DNA of 64,000 bases, from NCBI GenBank assembly GCA_017470145.1, contig JAFUFB010000003.1, positions 1-64,000 of the forward strand. The letters run 5' to 3'. The notes beneath the pieces are model-generated. The model saw nothing but the letters and a program-made list of their open reading frames with translations. It had not been told where the DNA came from and did not search any database. Source of the DNA: Clostridia bacterium (GTDB taxonomy: Bacteria; Bacillota; Clostridia; Christensenellales; Aristaeellaceae). Below are positions 1 to 8,590 of the stretch, one piece after another; positions within the stretch are counted from its first letter, which is position 1; the number at the start of each line of letters is the position of its first letter. A program made the position numbers and the translations under genes.

Positions 1-40
1 ATATACATACGTGCCAACTAAATTATTATAACATATGCCG

Positions 41-77
41 ACAAAAAAAGCAAGGGCTTTTCCTTGCAAAATAAAGA
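41..77. terminator. Bidirectional terminator-like hairpin
   Basis: GCAAGG (50-55) pairs with CCTTGC (62-67) across a short loop. Seven A residues lie on the left and a T-rich stretch on the right, so the hairpin could end transcription in either direction. It most likely closes a gene lying left of the window. Confidence 0.5.
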
Positions 78-212
78 TTTTTTTCGACTATCTATCTGGA
101 AAAGGGGCTCTTATGTTACTACATCAAGTGGCAAACTCGGGTTGGTGAAAGCAAGCCAGCTGGAAAGCATATCTGTGCGACGCAGCTTTCCTCTCTTAGA
201 TTTCCATGCCGG

Positions 213-242
213 TTTACACAAAAAACTTCTCTATGATATAAT
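213..242 (+). promoter_or_regulatory. Promoter of metal ABC operon
   Basis: A TTTACA -35 box (213-218) and a perfect TATAAT -10 box (237-242) are separated by 18 bases. Transcription should start near 249, leaving a leader of about 150 bases before the ATPase gene. No clear Zur, Fur or MntR box was recognised. Confidence 0.7.
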
Positions 243-248
243 ACGCCC

Positions 249-396
249 CGAGAAATGCTGATTTTTCCAGTCAGGGAGGGTATTTCCTTTCCTGGCGGAC
301 TGCTTTCAGCGAATGATCGTTCTCTCTTCGGGGAGGACATTCATCCCCGTTTCTCTGGATTTTCCCCGCTGGGGATGCTTCAAGGAGTGCTATTTT
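249..396 (+). other. Structured 5' leader before metal ABC operon
   Basis: No credible gene lies in 1-396. After the predicted start site the leader holds three potential helices: CAGTC (68-72 of line 241, i.e. 268-272) with GACTG (298-302), CGGGGA (329-334) with TCCCCG (344-349), and CCCC/GGGG near 365-376. The ribosome site AAGGAG is at 382-387. No known metal riboswitch consensus was recognised, so a regulatory role is only a possibility. Confidence 0.35.
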
Positions 397-1224
397 ATGC
401 GACCTCATCGTTGCGATCTTTGCCATATCGACCTGGATCAGGTTTCTGTCCGCCGGGGCGGACAGACCCTGTTGCAGGATATTTCCATGCATATTCATTG
501 TGGCCAGCTGACCGTGCTCATTGGCCAAAACGGCGCTGGAAAGACGACTTTGATTCGGGCTTTGTTGGGGGAAATCCCCCATGGCGGCGCCATTCGCCAT
601 GTGGACAGCGCGGGCCGGAACCTGGCCCACCTGACCACGGGATACGTGCCGCAGCATCTATCCTTCGACCCGGAGATGCCCCTGACGGTGCGGGATTTCC
701 TGGCTTCCTCCATGACCCGCCGGCCCGTGTGGACCGGAATCAGCAAGGCTATCCGGTGCGAGGTGGATGCTGCCCTGGCGGACGTGGACGCTGCGGACTT
801 GGCGGATCGGCCCTTGGGCCGTTGCTCCGGGGGAGAGCTGCAGCGGGTGTTGCTGGCCCTGGCGCTGCATCCCGCGCCGGATCTGCTGGTGTTGGATGAA
901 CCCGTCAGCGGCGTGGACCGGAACGGCCTGAAGCTGTTTCTGGACACGGTAACCCGCCTAAAGGAAACCCGGCATATGGCCATTCTGCTGGTGAGCCATG
1001 ATCTGCGCCTGGTTCGAGAATACGCGGATCATGTGGTGCTGTTGGAGAAAAACGTGCTGGCCCAGGGCTCTGCGGAAGACGTTTTTTCCTCGAACGCATT
1101 CGAAAACGTCTTCGGCTCTGGCGAAACGCCGACGCTCCGTTCCCATACCCACGTGCACCATACTCCGCCCCTGGAGGAAAAACTGGCAGAGGGCTGGAAG
1201 GTGTCTGGAAAGGAGGGAGCGTGA
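397..1224 (+). CDS. Metal ABC transporter, ATP-binding protein (ZnuC/MntB-like)
   Basis: This is the cytosolic ATPase of a zinc/manganese-type ABC importer. Visible motifs are Walker A GQNGAGKTT (about residues 42-50), the signature SGGELQRV (about 145-152) and Walker B LLVLDEP (about 162-168), followed by the switch histidine in LLVSHD. ATG 397 is chosen because AAGGAG lies 9 bases upstream; the frame is open further upstream but without a ribosome site. The 275-residue length suits the family. The tail carries HTHVHH (about 250-255), a possible metal-binding patch. The stop overlaps the permease start by four bases. Zinc is likelier than manganese on resemblance, but the substrate is not proven. 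Confidence 0.88.
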   Translation: MRPHRCDLCHIDLDQVSVRRGGQTLLQDISMHIHCGQLTVLIGQNGAGKTTLIRALLGEIPHGGAIRHVDSAGRNLAHLTTGYVPQHLSFDPEMPLTVRDFLASSMTRRPVWTGISKAIRCEVDAALADVDAADLADRPLGRCSGGELQRVLLALALHPAPDLLVLDEPVSGVDRNGLKLFLDTVTRLKETRHMAILLVSHDLRLVREYADHVVLLEKNVLAQGSAEDVFSSNAFENVFGSGETPTLRSHTHVHHTPPLEEKLAEGWKVSGKEGA

Positions 1225-2063
1225 TGGATGGAATCTACGCGGTGATGGATGCCCTGCTGCCCCTGGAGGCGCTGCGCTTCTCCTTTATGAAGAATGCCTT
1301 TCTGGCCGTTCTTCTGCTGACGCCGCTGCTGGGCCTGCTGGGAACCATGGCGGTGAATCATCAAATGGCCTTCTTCTCGGACGCCTTGGGACATTCCGCC
1401 ATTACGGGGATTGGCTTGGGGATGATCCTGGGGATGCACAATGACCTGCTGGCGATGCTGATCTTCGGCATCGTCTGGGCGATCCTGATCTGTCTGATTA
1501 AGCAAAGCGGTTCCGCTTCGGTGGATACGATTATTTCCGTGTTTTCATCCACTTCCATCGCCGCGGGGCTGCTGATTCTGGCCCGGGGCGGGAAGTTCGC
1601 GAAATATTCCTCTCTGTTGATCGGGGATATTCTGGCGGTCACGCCCTCGGACCTGTTGGCCCTGGCCATTGCGCTGCCCATCGGCGTTTTGCTGTGGGCG
1701 CTGCTGTACAACCAGCTGCTGATGACCAGCGTCTCTCCCTCCCTGGCCCGGTCCAGGGGGATTCGGACTCGCATTATTGAGGGAGCCTTCGTGGTGCTGG
1801 TAGCGGTGGCGGTGATGCTGGCCATCCGCTGGGTAGGGGTCATGCTGATTAACGCCCTGCTGATTCTGCCCGCTGCCGCGGGAAGAAACTTGGCCCGGAA
1901 TTCCCGGCAGCACGCGGTGTTTTCCGTGCTCATCGCCCTTTTTAGCGGCATTCTTGGTTTGCTTTTTGCCTACAGCCAGGATACCAGCGCCGGCGCGTCC
2001 ATCGTGCTGGTGGCGGCGGCGTGCTATGCTGTTTCGTTGCTGCTGCGGAAGTGGAGAAAATAA
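1221..2063 (+). CDS. Metal ABC transporter permease (ZnuB/ABC-3 family)
   Basis: This 280-residue integral membrane protein has about eight hydrophobic segments and the ABC-3 family pattern, including DALGHSAITGIGLG and a late VGVMLINALLILPAA segment. It would form the channel driven by the upstream ATPase. GTG 1221 overlaps the ATPase stop (GTGA), and AGGAGG at 1211-1216 fits either GTG 1221 or ATG 1224. The usual third component, a metal-binding lipoprotein (ZnuA/MntA), does not follow and is not elsewhere in the window. It may be encoded apart from the operon. Confidence 0.88.
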   Translation: MMDGIYAVMDALLPLEALRFSFMKNAFLAVLLLTPLLGLLGTMAVNHQMAFFSDALGHSAITGIGLGMILGMHNDLLAMLIFGIVWAILICLIKQSGSASVDTIISVFSSTSIAAGLLILARGGKFAKYSSLLIGDILAVTPSDLLALAIALPIGVLLWALLYNQLLMTSVSPSLARSRGIRTRIIEGAFVVLVAVAVMLAIRWVGVMLINALLILPAAAGRNLARNSRQHAVFSVLIALFSGILGLLFAYSQDTSAGASIVLVAAACYAVSLLLRKWRK

Positions 2064-2146
2064 AGCGATTGCTTCGTTTTGCTTGCACACATTGACGCGA
2101 TAGGATGAAATAAGCTGTTTACCCAATTGAAGATGGAGGAATAACG

Positions 2147-2320
2147 ATGTTTAGATTCAGAAGAAAGAAACGCCCACCGGAACCCCGCCCTCCGCGCAGA
2201 AGGAGGCAGCCCCGGCGGCACAGCCCGATGATCTACGTGCTTGCCCTAATCGGCGTCGTGGCGGTGCTGTTTGTGCTGGCTCGCTTTTTGATCATTCCGT
2301 TGCTGGTGCTGATCGCGTAA
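2147..2320 (+). CDS. Small arginine-rich single-pass membrane protein
   Basis: A 57-codon frame begins at ATG 2147 with GGAGGA nine bases upstream. The first 27 residues are very basic and proline-rich (RRKKRPPEPRPPRRRRQPRR). Residues 28-57 form one long hydrophobic helix ending at the C terminus, giving a cytoplasmic basic tail and one membrane anchor. It lies in the same direction as the DUF4230 gene 43 bases downstream and may share its transcript. No family was recognised. A clean start, ribosome site and amphipathic layout argue that it is translated. Confidence 0.6.
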   Translation: MFRFRRKKRPPEPRPPRRRRQPRRHSPMIYVLALIGVVAVLFVLARFLIIPLLVLIA

Positions 2321-2363
2321 AAAAGATGCGGACGCTGCACGCAGAGAAAGGAGGGAATCCTGG

Positions 2364-3020
2364 ATGCGTCATTCCAAGGGAGATCGGCCACCTCGCAGAA
2401 CGAAGCGGCTGCCGAGGCCGGTTCGTTTCATAGTCAGGGTGGTGAGTACCGCCCTGATTTTAGCCCTGACCCTGGCTTTTTTGCCCTATGCTACCCGGTG
2501 GGCAGCCCAGCTGTGGCCAGATCCGGCCCGAACCACCCGGGTCAGTGAGATTTTACGCCATGAATTGAATCAGTCCGCCCGGCTGGAAACCATGACCGTT
2601 GATGAGCAGGGCACCATGACGGCCGGCGTCCAGGCGGCCCTGATCGGCGAGGTACAGCGAGTCACCATCGATTATGATTATCATGCCAGTATCGGTGTGG
2701 ACCTGGAGGAGGCAACCGTTACCTCGGAGGGAAGTGTGGTGACGGTTTCTTTGCCCGAGTTGGAGATCCTTAGCGACGCCCTGACACCTACCCGGGTAGA
2801 TCGGCAGGATTTCTGGTATCCCCTGACGGAAAAGCGGCGGAGTCAGCTGCTGGCTCAGGAAAAGGAAACTCGGGCGCAAAATGCTCTGGAGGAGGCGAAC
2901 TCCACTCAGGCGCAGCAGGGGATGATTCAGCGCCTGCAAAAGTTGATTCAATCCTGGATTGGAGCGGATACCTGGCTGGTGACGGTTCAGATTCAGGTGG
3001 GGGAAGAAGCGGGAAAGTGA
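2364..3020 (+). CDS. DUF4230 domain membrane-anchored protein
   Basis: The 218-residue product has a basic start (RRTKRLPRPVRF), one membrane helix (about 22-45) and an exported domain resembling DUF4230: a run of beta-strands holding SIGVDLEEATV and TVSLPELEIL, then a Glu/Gln-rich helical segment near the C terminus. GAAAGGAGG lies about 8 bases before ATG 2364. The function of DUF4230 is not known. It follows the small membrane protein, which suggests both belong to an envelope-related transcript. Confidence 0.7.
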   Translation: MRHSKGDRPPRRTKRLPRPVRFIVRVVSTALILALTLAFLPYATRWAAQLWPDPARTTRVSEILRHELNQSARLETMTVDEQGTMTAGVQAALIGEVQRVTIDYDYHASIGVDLEEATVTSEGSVVTVSLPELEILSDALTPTRVDRQDFWYPLTEKRRSQLLAQEKETRAQNALEEANSTQAQQGMIQRLQKLIQSWIGADTWLVTVQIQVGEEAGK

Positions 3021-3045
3021 TGGCCGCGCCCTTTTCAAAAAAAGG

Positions 3046-3074
3046 TTTACAAGCCTCGATAGAAATGATAAACT
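3046..3074 (+). promoter_or_regulatory. Promoter of the 3181-8482 gene group
   Basis: TTTACA (3046-3051) and TAAACT (3069-3074) are spaced by 17 bases. The predicted start site near 3081 coincides with a CGAGCA/TGCTCG hairpin (3082-3097) followed by TTGTTTT. The hairpin could stabilise the 5' end of this RNA or terminate transcripts arriving from the DUF4230 gene. Confidence 0.5.
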
Positions 3075-3180
3075 ACACACTCGAGCAGCTATGCTCGTTG
3101 TTTTCACGTAGCTTTTTTTCAGGAGGCTTTCTTCGATAGATAAAGCCTGGCGCAGGGCCGGGCGGAAAGGATCCGAATAC

Positions 3181-4863
3181 ATGCTGTTTGGTAAATCTGG
3201 CAATCGACAGGCCCAGAGTCAGCAGAATATACAGAATGGACAGGGCGCTCCGGCATCCGCGGCCTATCCTCCGACGGAGGGGGCGGGATACGCCCAGGCT
3301 TCCCCCTGGGAGAACAACGGATATCCCACTCAGCAGGCGGGCACGGGATACGCCGGATATACCCCCGGCGCGGCGCAGCAGGCGCCCAGCGGCTATTCGT
3401 CCGCGAGCGGATACGGGGCGCAAGCTCAATCGCCCTATGCCACGGGGAACAATGCCTGGGGAGGGTATGCCGCACCCGCGGGGCAAAACTATGCCACGGG
3501 GGGCTATGCTCAGCCGGGGCAGGCTTATGGCCAGACTGGGGGCGCCGGATATGTAAACTATGGGCAGCCGCAAGGCTACGCGCAGCCCCAAGGATACGGG
3601 CAGGCCGCCCAGGGATATGCCCAGGGAGCGCCCTATGCTCAGGCTGGGCAGGGCTATGCCCAGCCCCAGGGGGGATATACCTATCCCCAGATGAACCCGG
3701 GGCAGAGCTATGGAGCAGCCCAAGGGGGCGCGCAGGCTGGATACAACGCCTACGCCCAGATGGGCAGAAACCAGGCCCAACCCATGCCCCAGCAGCCCCA
3801 GGATTACAACAATCGTCAGATCCCTCTCAATGGGGGGGGATATGTTCCCCCGGCGGTGCCGGTAAAGAAGCAGCCCTTCGTTTTTCAAACCTGGATGCTG
3901 ATTGCGCTTGGCGCGGTGCTGACTGTGCTTTTCGCGGTCGGGCTGTATCTAAAGATGAACGCTCTGCTGTGGGTGTTCGCGGGGCTGGCCATCGCTTCGA
4001 TCGCCCTGTTCTGGATTCGCCCCCTGGTGACGGGGAACCGCCGCCTGTGCTATACGATCATCTTTGGGCTGCTTTCCCTGGTGGCGATCATCAGCGCCAT
4101 CGGCTTGCTGCAGCCCAGGGACAGGACGAATACGCCCGCTTCGCCCCCGGCGGCGGAAACGGCGCAGCCGGCCTCTGGCAGCAGCGGCAGCGCGGGGGCA
4201 GTTATCGATCCACAGACGGGCAGCGTCATCAGCGCGGTGAATCAGGCGCAGAATACGCCAACGCCCACCCCCATGGTGGACGACAGCGTGACCACGGATC
4301 GGCTGGAAAGCTTCTTCCGCTATTGGAGCGCCAATCGGCAGGACGAGATGCTTGCCCTGTGCTCTCCCTCCTGGCAGAGCGGGGTGGATAACCCCAAGAC
4401 AGCGCTCTTTGGCCTCCTGGCCAACCGGACGCCCCTGGACTACACGGTGGAGAAGATTTCCGGCACGGTGGATGATACCTCCCGTACCGTTACTGTTACC
4501 TCCACCATGGATCGGAACAACGGCAAGGACCCGGTGAAATATCGGCTGGGCGTGCTGATGGTGAAGGAAAACGACACCTGGTACGTAGACCCGCAAAGTC
4601 TGAAGACCTATGAGAACGCGGAAACGCCGGACCCGGCCCAGGAGGCCACGCCGACGCCTTCGCCGGAACCCCTGGTGAACTCCTCCACCGTGCTCTATTA
4701 CAACCCGGATGGAGGCGCGAAATATCACCTGGATCAGAACTGCAAGAGTGTGCATGCCAAGTATCTGCCCATGAAGGGACATTTCACCTATGGGGAAATC
4801 AATAATACGGAATATGCGAAGCTGAGCCCCTGCAATGTCTGTGCGGCGCCCCTGCGGCCATGA
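3181..4863 (+). CDS. Gly/Tyr/Gln-rich membrane protein with C-terminal Cys/His motif
   Basis: The 560-residue product has four parts. Residues 1-220 are low-complexity, built from GYAQPQGY-like units rich in Gly, Tyr, Gln and Ala. Residues 235-315 contain three membrane helices. Residues 365-480 resemble an NTF2-like fold (ESFFRYWSANRQDEML). The last 55 residues carry YYNPDGGAKYHLDQNCKSV and PCNVCAAP, a Cys/His motif seen at the end of many clostridial envelope proteins. GGAAAGGA precedes ATG 3181. The gene overlaps tilS by four bases, so the two are translationally coupled. No function is known; the repeat region resembles prion-like disordered tails. Confidence 0.75.
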   Translation: MLFGKSGNRQAQSQQNIQNGQGAPASAAYPPTEGAGYAQASPWENNGYPTQQAGTGYAGYTPGAAQQAPSGYSSASGYGAQAQSPYATGNNAWGGYAAPAGQNYATGGYAQPGQAYGQTGGAGYVNYGQPQGYAQPQGYGQAAQGYAQGAPYAQAGQGYAQPQGGYTYPQMNPGQSYGAAQGGAQAGYNAYAQMGRNQAQPMPQQPQDYNNRQIPLNGGGYVPPAVPVKKQPFVFQTWMLIALGAVLTVLFAVGLYLKMNALLWVFAGLAIASIALFWIRPLVTGNRRLCYTIIFGLLSLVAIISAIGLLQPRDRTNTPASPPAAETAQPASGSSGSAGAVIDPQTGSVISAVNQAQNTPTPTPMVDDSVTTDRLESFFRYWSANRQDEMLALCSPSWQSGVDNPKTALFGLLANRTPLDYTVEKISGTVDDTSRTVTVTSTMDRNNGKDPVKYRLGVLMVKENDTWYVDPQSLKTYENAETPDPAQEATPTPSPEPLVNSSTVLYYNPDGGAKYHLDQNCKSVHAKYLPMKGHFTYGEINNTEYAKLSPCNVCAAPLRP

Positions 4864-5852
4864 CGAAGTTAGAGGCGCTTCGCGGCCGGATGAAGCCCCT
4901 GCCGGAGGGGAAATGCCTGCTGGGGCTCAGCGGCGGGGCGGATTCGGTGGCCCTGCTGCATCTGCTATTGCCGATGCAGGCGGAAGGGAAGATAGATCTT
5001 TCCATCCTCCATGTGAACCACGGCCTGCGAGGCGCGGCCTCGGAAGCGGACGCGGAGTTTGTCTGGCAGCTATGCCAGCGGCTGGATCTTCCGCTGGAGG
5101 TCGTTTGCCTGGACCTGGAGGGCCGAAGGGATGAAAACGCGGCCCGGGAAGCTCGGCACGCGGCCTTTCGAGCGGCGATGATTCGGGAGGGGATTCCTTC
5201 CTTGATTCTGGCCCATCAGCGGGACGATCAGGCGGAAACCTTCCTGATGCGGCTGCTGCGAGGCGCCGGGCTGGAGGGCCTGGGTGGCATGCGGGCGGAG
5301 GAAGCTCGGGAGGGATACCGCATCCTGCGCCCCCTGCTGGAGATTTCCGGCCAGGAGCTGCGAGACGCCCTGCGGGAGGCGAACATCCCCTGGCGGGAGG
5401 ACGAAACCAACCAGCAAAGCGTGTATTTTCGAAATCGAATTCGGCTGGAGCTGCTGCCCCAGATGGAACAGATGGCCCCGGGGGCGGCGGAGCGCCTGGC
5501 CCGGACGGCGGGGCTGCTGGGGGAGGAAAACGACGTGCTCGCCGCCCAGGCGGAAGCGATGCTGCAGGCATGCGAGACGATTCTGGGGGTAAAAGTTGCG
5601 CCGCTGCTTGCTGCCCCCGACGCAACCCGCAGCCGAGTGCTGCGGCTATGGTGGCGGCGGCGAGGCCCCCGGCTTGCCGAGCGGGAGCTGAGCTTCGAGC
5701 AGACGCGACGGCTCTGCGGGCTGCTGGAGGCGGAAAGAGGAACCATTATCAATTTACCCGGAGAATGGCGAGCCAGGCGGGAGAAGGAAACCCTTCGCCT
5801 GCTGGATCCTACCAACCGGACCAAGAATAACCGCGCCAGAGGGCGAGAATGA
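4860..5852 (+). CDS. tilS: tRNA(Ile)-lysidine synthase
   Basis: TilS attaches lysine to C34 of the CAU-anticodon isoleucine tRNA so that it reads AUA. The PP-loop ATPase motif SGGADSVALL is at residues 23-32, followed by LHVNHGLRG and the family segments AHQRDDQAETFLMRLLRG and RNRIRLELLPQM. ATG 4860 overlaps the preceding stop (ATGA). At 330 residues it is shorter than many bacterial TilS proteins of 400-460, so the C-terminal substrate-binding domain is reduced or missing. It is followed by hpt and ftsH, the usual tilS-hpt-ftsH order of Bacillota. Confidence 0.93.
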   Translation: MTKLEALRGRMKPLPEGKCLLGLSGGADSVALLHLLLPMQAEGKIDLSILHVNHGLRGAASEADAEFVWQLCQRLDLPLEVVCLDLEGRRDENAAREARHAAFRAAMIREGIPSLILAHQRDDQAETFLMRLLRGAGLEGLGGMRAEEAREGYRILRPLLEISGQELRDALREANIPWREDETNQQSVYFRNRIRLELLPQMEQMAPGAAERLARTAGLLGEENDVLAAQAEAMLQACETILGVKVAPLLAAPDATRSRVLRLWWRRRGPRLAERELSFEQTRRLCGLLEAERGTIINLPGEWRARREKETLRLLDPTNRTKNNRARGRE

Positions 5853-5861
5853 GGAAAGCAC

Positions 5862-6428
5862 ATGATCGACGCAAACGGAACGATTTATCAGGATCTGACC
5901 AAAATTCTGGTCACCCGGGAGGAGATTGCCGCTAAGGTGAAGGAACTGGGGCGGCTGATTACTCGGGACTATCAGGGGAAATCCCCGGTGATGATCTGCA
6001 TTCTGAAGGGCGGCGCCGTGTTCTTTACGGACCTGGTACGGGAGATTGATCTGCCCATCACCATGGAATTCATGGCCATTTCCAGTTATGGCAGCGCCAC
6101 CAAGACCAGCGGTGTGGTAAAGGTGATTAAGGACCTGGACAACGATATTCTGAACAAGGACGTCATCATCGTAGAGGATATCGTGGATTCCGGCGTAACG
6201 CTGAATTATCTGAAGGGCATGCTGGAGCATCGGGGCGCCGCGTCCATTCGCATTGTAACACTGCTGGACAAGCCGGCCCGCCGGCGGGTGGAGAACCTGA
6301 AGGTGGATTACAGCTGCTTCAACATTCCGGATGAATTCGTGGTGGGCTATGGGCTGGACTATGATCAGACCTACCGGAACCTGCCGGATATCGGCGTGCT
6401 ATCGCCCAAGGTGTACGAGAAGGAATAA
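5862..6428 (+). CDS. hpt: Hypoxanthine phosphoribosyltransferase
   Basis: This enzyme salvages hypoxanthine and guanine to IMP and GMP using PRPP. The PRPP-binding motif VIIVEDIVDSGVTL lies at about residues 101-114, the flexible-loop region ISSYGSATKTSG at about 72-83, and the family end VGYGLDYDQTYRNLPDIGVL is intact. The 188-residue length is typical. A GAGGAAAG-like ribosome site precedes ATG 5862, nine bases after the tilS stop, so it is co-transcribed with tilS and ftsH. Confidence 0.95.
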   Translation: MIDANGTIYQDLTKILVTREEIAAKVKELGRLITRDYQGKSPVMICILKGGAVFFTDLVREIDLPITMEFMAISSYGSATKTSGVVKVIKDLDNDILNKDVIIVEDIVDSGVTLNYLKGMLEHRGAASIRIVTLLDKPARRRVENLKVDYSCFNIPDEFVVGYGLDYDQTYRNLPDIGVLSPKVYEKE

Positions 6429-6475
6429 AAGGAAGCATTCGCTGCTTGACTGTGAAGCTTTAGGAGGAAACGAAT

Positions 6476-8482
6476 TTGAAGAAATCCAGGGGAATTGCGG
6501 GATATCTGGCGCTGCTGGGCACGCTGCTGGTCATCGCGATTTTATTAAACGGCGGATTGACGCAGACCGTGTCCAAGCGGATTGAGTACCCGCAGCTGCT
6601 GCAGATGATCGAGGACGGCCGGGTGGCTCGGGTTGCGATTCGGAACAACACGCTGGTGGGCCTGACCAAGACGACTCAGGTTTCCAGCCTGGCCTTCCCG
6701 GACACGGATTACGATTTCGAAACCACCATCGGGGCGGATTTTTTTGAGACGGTCCGTATCATGGAGGCAAAAAAACAGGGCGTGGACCCGGATCTGATCT
6801 CGGTCAACGACCTGAGCTTCGACGTACAGTATCGCGCGCCGGTGACGGTTCCCTGGTGGTATGAATTCATCCCCTATGTAATTATGCTGGCCCTGATGGC
6901 GGCCTTCTGGATCTTTATGCTCCGGTCCCAGACCGGGGGCGGCCGGGGCGTCATGAACTTCTCCCGCAGCCGGGCTCGAGTGGCGGACCAGGGCAAGAAC
7001 AAGGTCACCTTCGCGGACGTAGCCGGCGCGGAGGAAGAGAAGGAAGAAATGCAGGAAATGGTTGATTTCCTGAAGAACCCGAAGGGCTATACGGAAATGG
7101 GCGCCCGAATTCCCAAGGGCGTACTGCTGGTAGGCCCTCCCGGAACGGGAAAAACCCTGCTGGCGAAGGCTGTGGCCGGGGAGGCGGGAGTGCCCTTCTT
7201 CTCCATCAGCGGCAGCGACTTCGTCGAGATGTTTGTCGGCGTGGGCGCCAGCCGGGTGCGGGACCTGTTCGACCAGGCTAAGAAGGTGGCTCCAGCCATT
7301 GTCTTTATTGATGAAATCGACGCCGTAGGCCGACACCGGGGCGCGGGCTTGGGCGGCGGACACGACGAGCGGGAGCAGACCTTGAACCAGCTGCTGGTAG
7401 AGATGGATGGTTTCGCCGTGAATGAAGGTATCATCGTTATGGCGGCTACCAACCGCCGGGATATTCTGGACCCGGCGCTGATGCGGCCCGGCCGATTCGA
7501 CCGGCAGGTGACGGTGAATTATCCGGATCAAAACGGCCGCGTGGCCATCCTGAAGGTCCACAGCAAGGGCAAGCCTCTGGCGGCGGATGTGGATCTGGAA
7601 AACGTGGCGAAGCGGATGCCCTATGCCACGGGCGCGGATCTGGAAAACGTCATGAACGAAGCCGCTATCCTGGCCACACGGGCCCGGAAGAAGGAGATCG
7701 ATCAGCAGCTGTTGGTGGACGCCATCGCCCGGGTGCAGATGGGCCCGGAGAAGAAGAGCCACAAGGTGAACGACAAGGATCGCCGCATGGTGGCCTACCA
7801 TGAGGGCGGCCACGCCATCGTGGGCCATGTGCTGCCGGGATGCGACGATGTGCATCTGATTACCATCGTGCCCCGGGGCATGGCGGCGGGGCATACCCTG
7901 GCGCTGCCGGCGGAGGAGCATGACAATGTGAGCCGCAGCGAACTGACGGATCAGCTGGCCATGATGCTGGGGGGCCACGCGGCGGAGGAGGTTTGTCTGG
8001 GTGAGATCTATACCGGCTCCTCCAGCGACCTGAAGCGGGCCACGGAGATCTGCCGCAAGATGGTGACCCAGTTCGGTATGAGCGAGGAGATCGGCACCAT
8101 CTATTATGGCAACGACCAGGAAGTGTTCGTGGGCATGGAATTTGGCCAAACCCGGGAATACAGCGAGGAGGTGGCCGCCCGGATCGATCGGGAGGTCAGC
8201 ACCATGCTGGAAAAGGCCTATGACCGGGCCAAGAGCATCCTGCGGGAAAATCGGGATAAGATGGATATGCTGGTGGACGCCCTGCTGAAGCAGGAAACCC
8301 TGAACCGGGCTGAATTTGTGGCCTTGATGGACGAGGGAATCATGCCGGACGGAACCCGGCAGGATAAGCCCCGCAGCGTGCGGGAGATTCTGCAGGATGC
8401 CCAGGCGGAGGAGCCCATGACGCCGGTGGCAGGCTTTGCCCCCGCGCCGGAGAAGGATCAAACGGAGTATCTGAACGATTAA
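6476..8482 (+). CDS. ftsH: ATP-dependent zinc metalloprotease FtsH
   Basis: FtsH is a hexameric membrane AAA+ protease that degrades damaged membrane proteins and selected regulators. There are two membrane helices (about 8-25 and 125-147), Walker A GPPGTGKT (about 221-228), Walker B IVFIDEID, the second region of homology with RPGRFDRQV, and the zinc site HEGGH (about 441-445). TTG 6476 is the likely start: AGGAGG lies eight bases upstream and no nearby ATG precedes the first membrane helix. The 668 residues match the family length. It closes the tilS-hpt-ftsH group. Confidence 0.96.
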   Translation: MKKSRGIAGYLALLGTLLVIAILLNGGLTQTVSKRIEYPQLLQMIEDGRVARVAIRNNTLVGLTKTTQVSSLAFPDTDYDFETTIGADFFETVRIMEAKKQGVDPDLISVNDLSFDVQYRAPVTVPWWYEFIPYVIMLALMAAFWIFMLRSQTGGGRGVMNFSRSRARVADQGKNKVTFADVAGAEEEKEEMQEMVDFLKNPKGYTEMGARIPKGVLLVGPPGTGKTLLAKAVAGEAGVPFFSISGSDFVEMFVGVGASRVRDLFDQAKKVAPAIVFIDEIDAVGRHRGAGLGGGHDEREQTLNQLLVEMDGFAVNEGIIVMAATNRRDILDPALMRPGRFDRQVTVNYPDQNGRVAILKVHSKGKPLAADVDLENVAKRMPYATGADLENVMNEAAILATRARKKEIDQQLLVDAIARVQMGPEKKSHKVNDKDRRMVAYHEGGHAIVGHVLPGCDDVHLITIVPRGMAAGHTLALPAEEHDNVSRSELTDQLAMMLGGHAAEEVCLGEIYTGSSSDLKRATEICRKMVTQFGMSEEIGTIYYGNDQEVFVGMEFGQTREYSEEVAARIDREVSTMLEKAYDRAKSILRENRDKMDMLVDALLKQETLNRAEFVALMDEGIMPDGTRQDKPRSVREILQDAQAEEPMTPVAGFAPAPEKDQTEYLND

Positions 8483-8503
8483 GGAAGAGCGGGATCAGCC
8501 AGC

Positions 8504-8517
8504 GGGGAGGACTCCCC
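8504..8517. repeat. Short CTCCCC-type hairpin after ftsH
   Basis: GGGGA (8504-8508) and TCCCC (8513-8517) form a small stem without a T-run. It belongs to a group of CTCCCC/GGGGAG palindromes scattered between genes in this window. A role in termination is unlikely. Confidence 0.3.
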
Positions 8518-8590
8518 GGATCAGTGGAGGCCTTCGCGCTTCATCAACCACGGATGAGAGAAAGCAAGCAAAAGAAAGGAGGGGAGCCGC

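Noticed and set aside
119..340. 73-codon minus-strand frame near the left edge
   Set aside because: No ribosome site or motif, and it overlaps the promoter and leader of the metal ABC operon.
2064..2146. Promoter before the 57-residue gene
   Set aside because: Candidate boxes (TTGCTT, TAGGAT) are weak and poorly spaced, so readthrough from the permease gene is as likely.
6545..8461. Long minus-strand frame opposite ftsH
   Set aside because: It lies wholly opposite a certain gene, has His/Gln/Leu-biased composition typical of antisense frames in GC-rich DNA, and lacks any domain motif.
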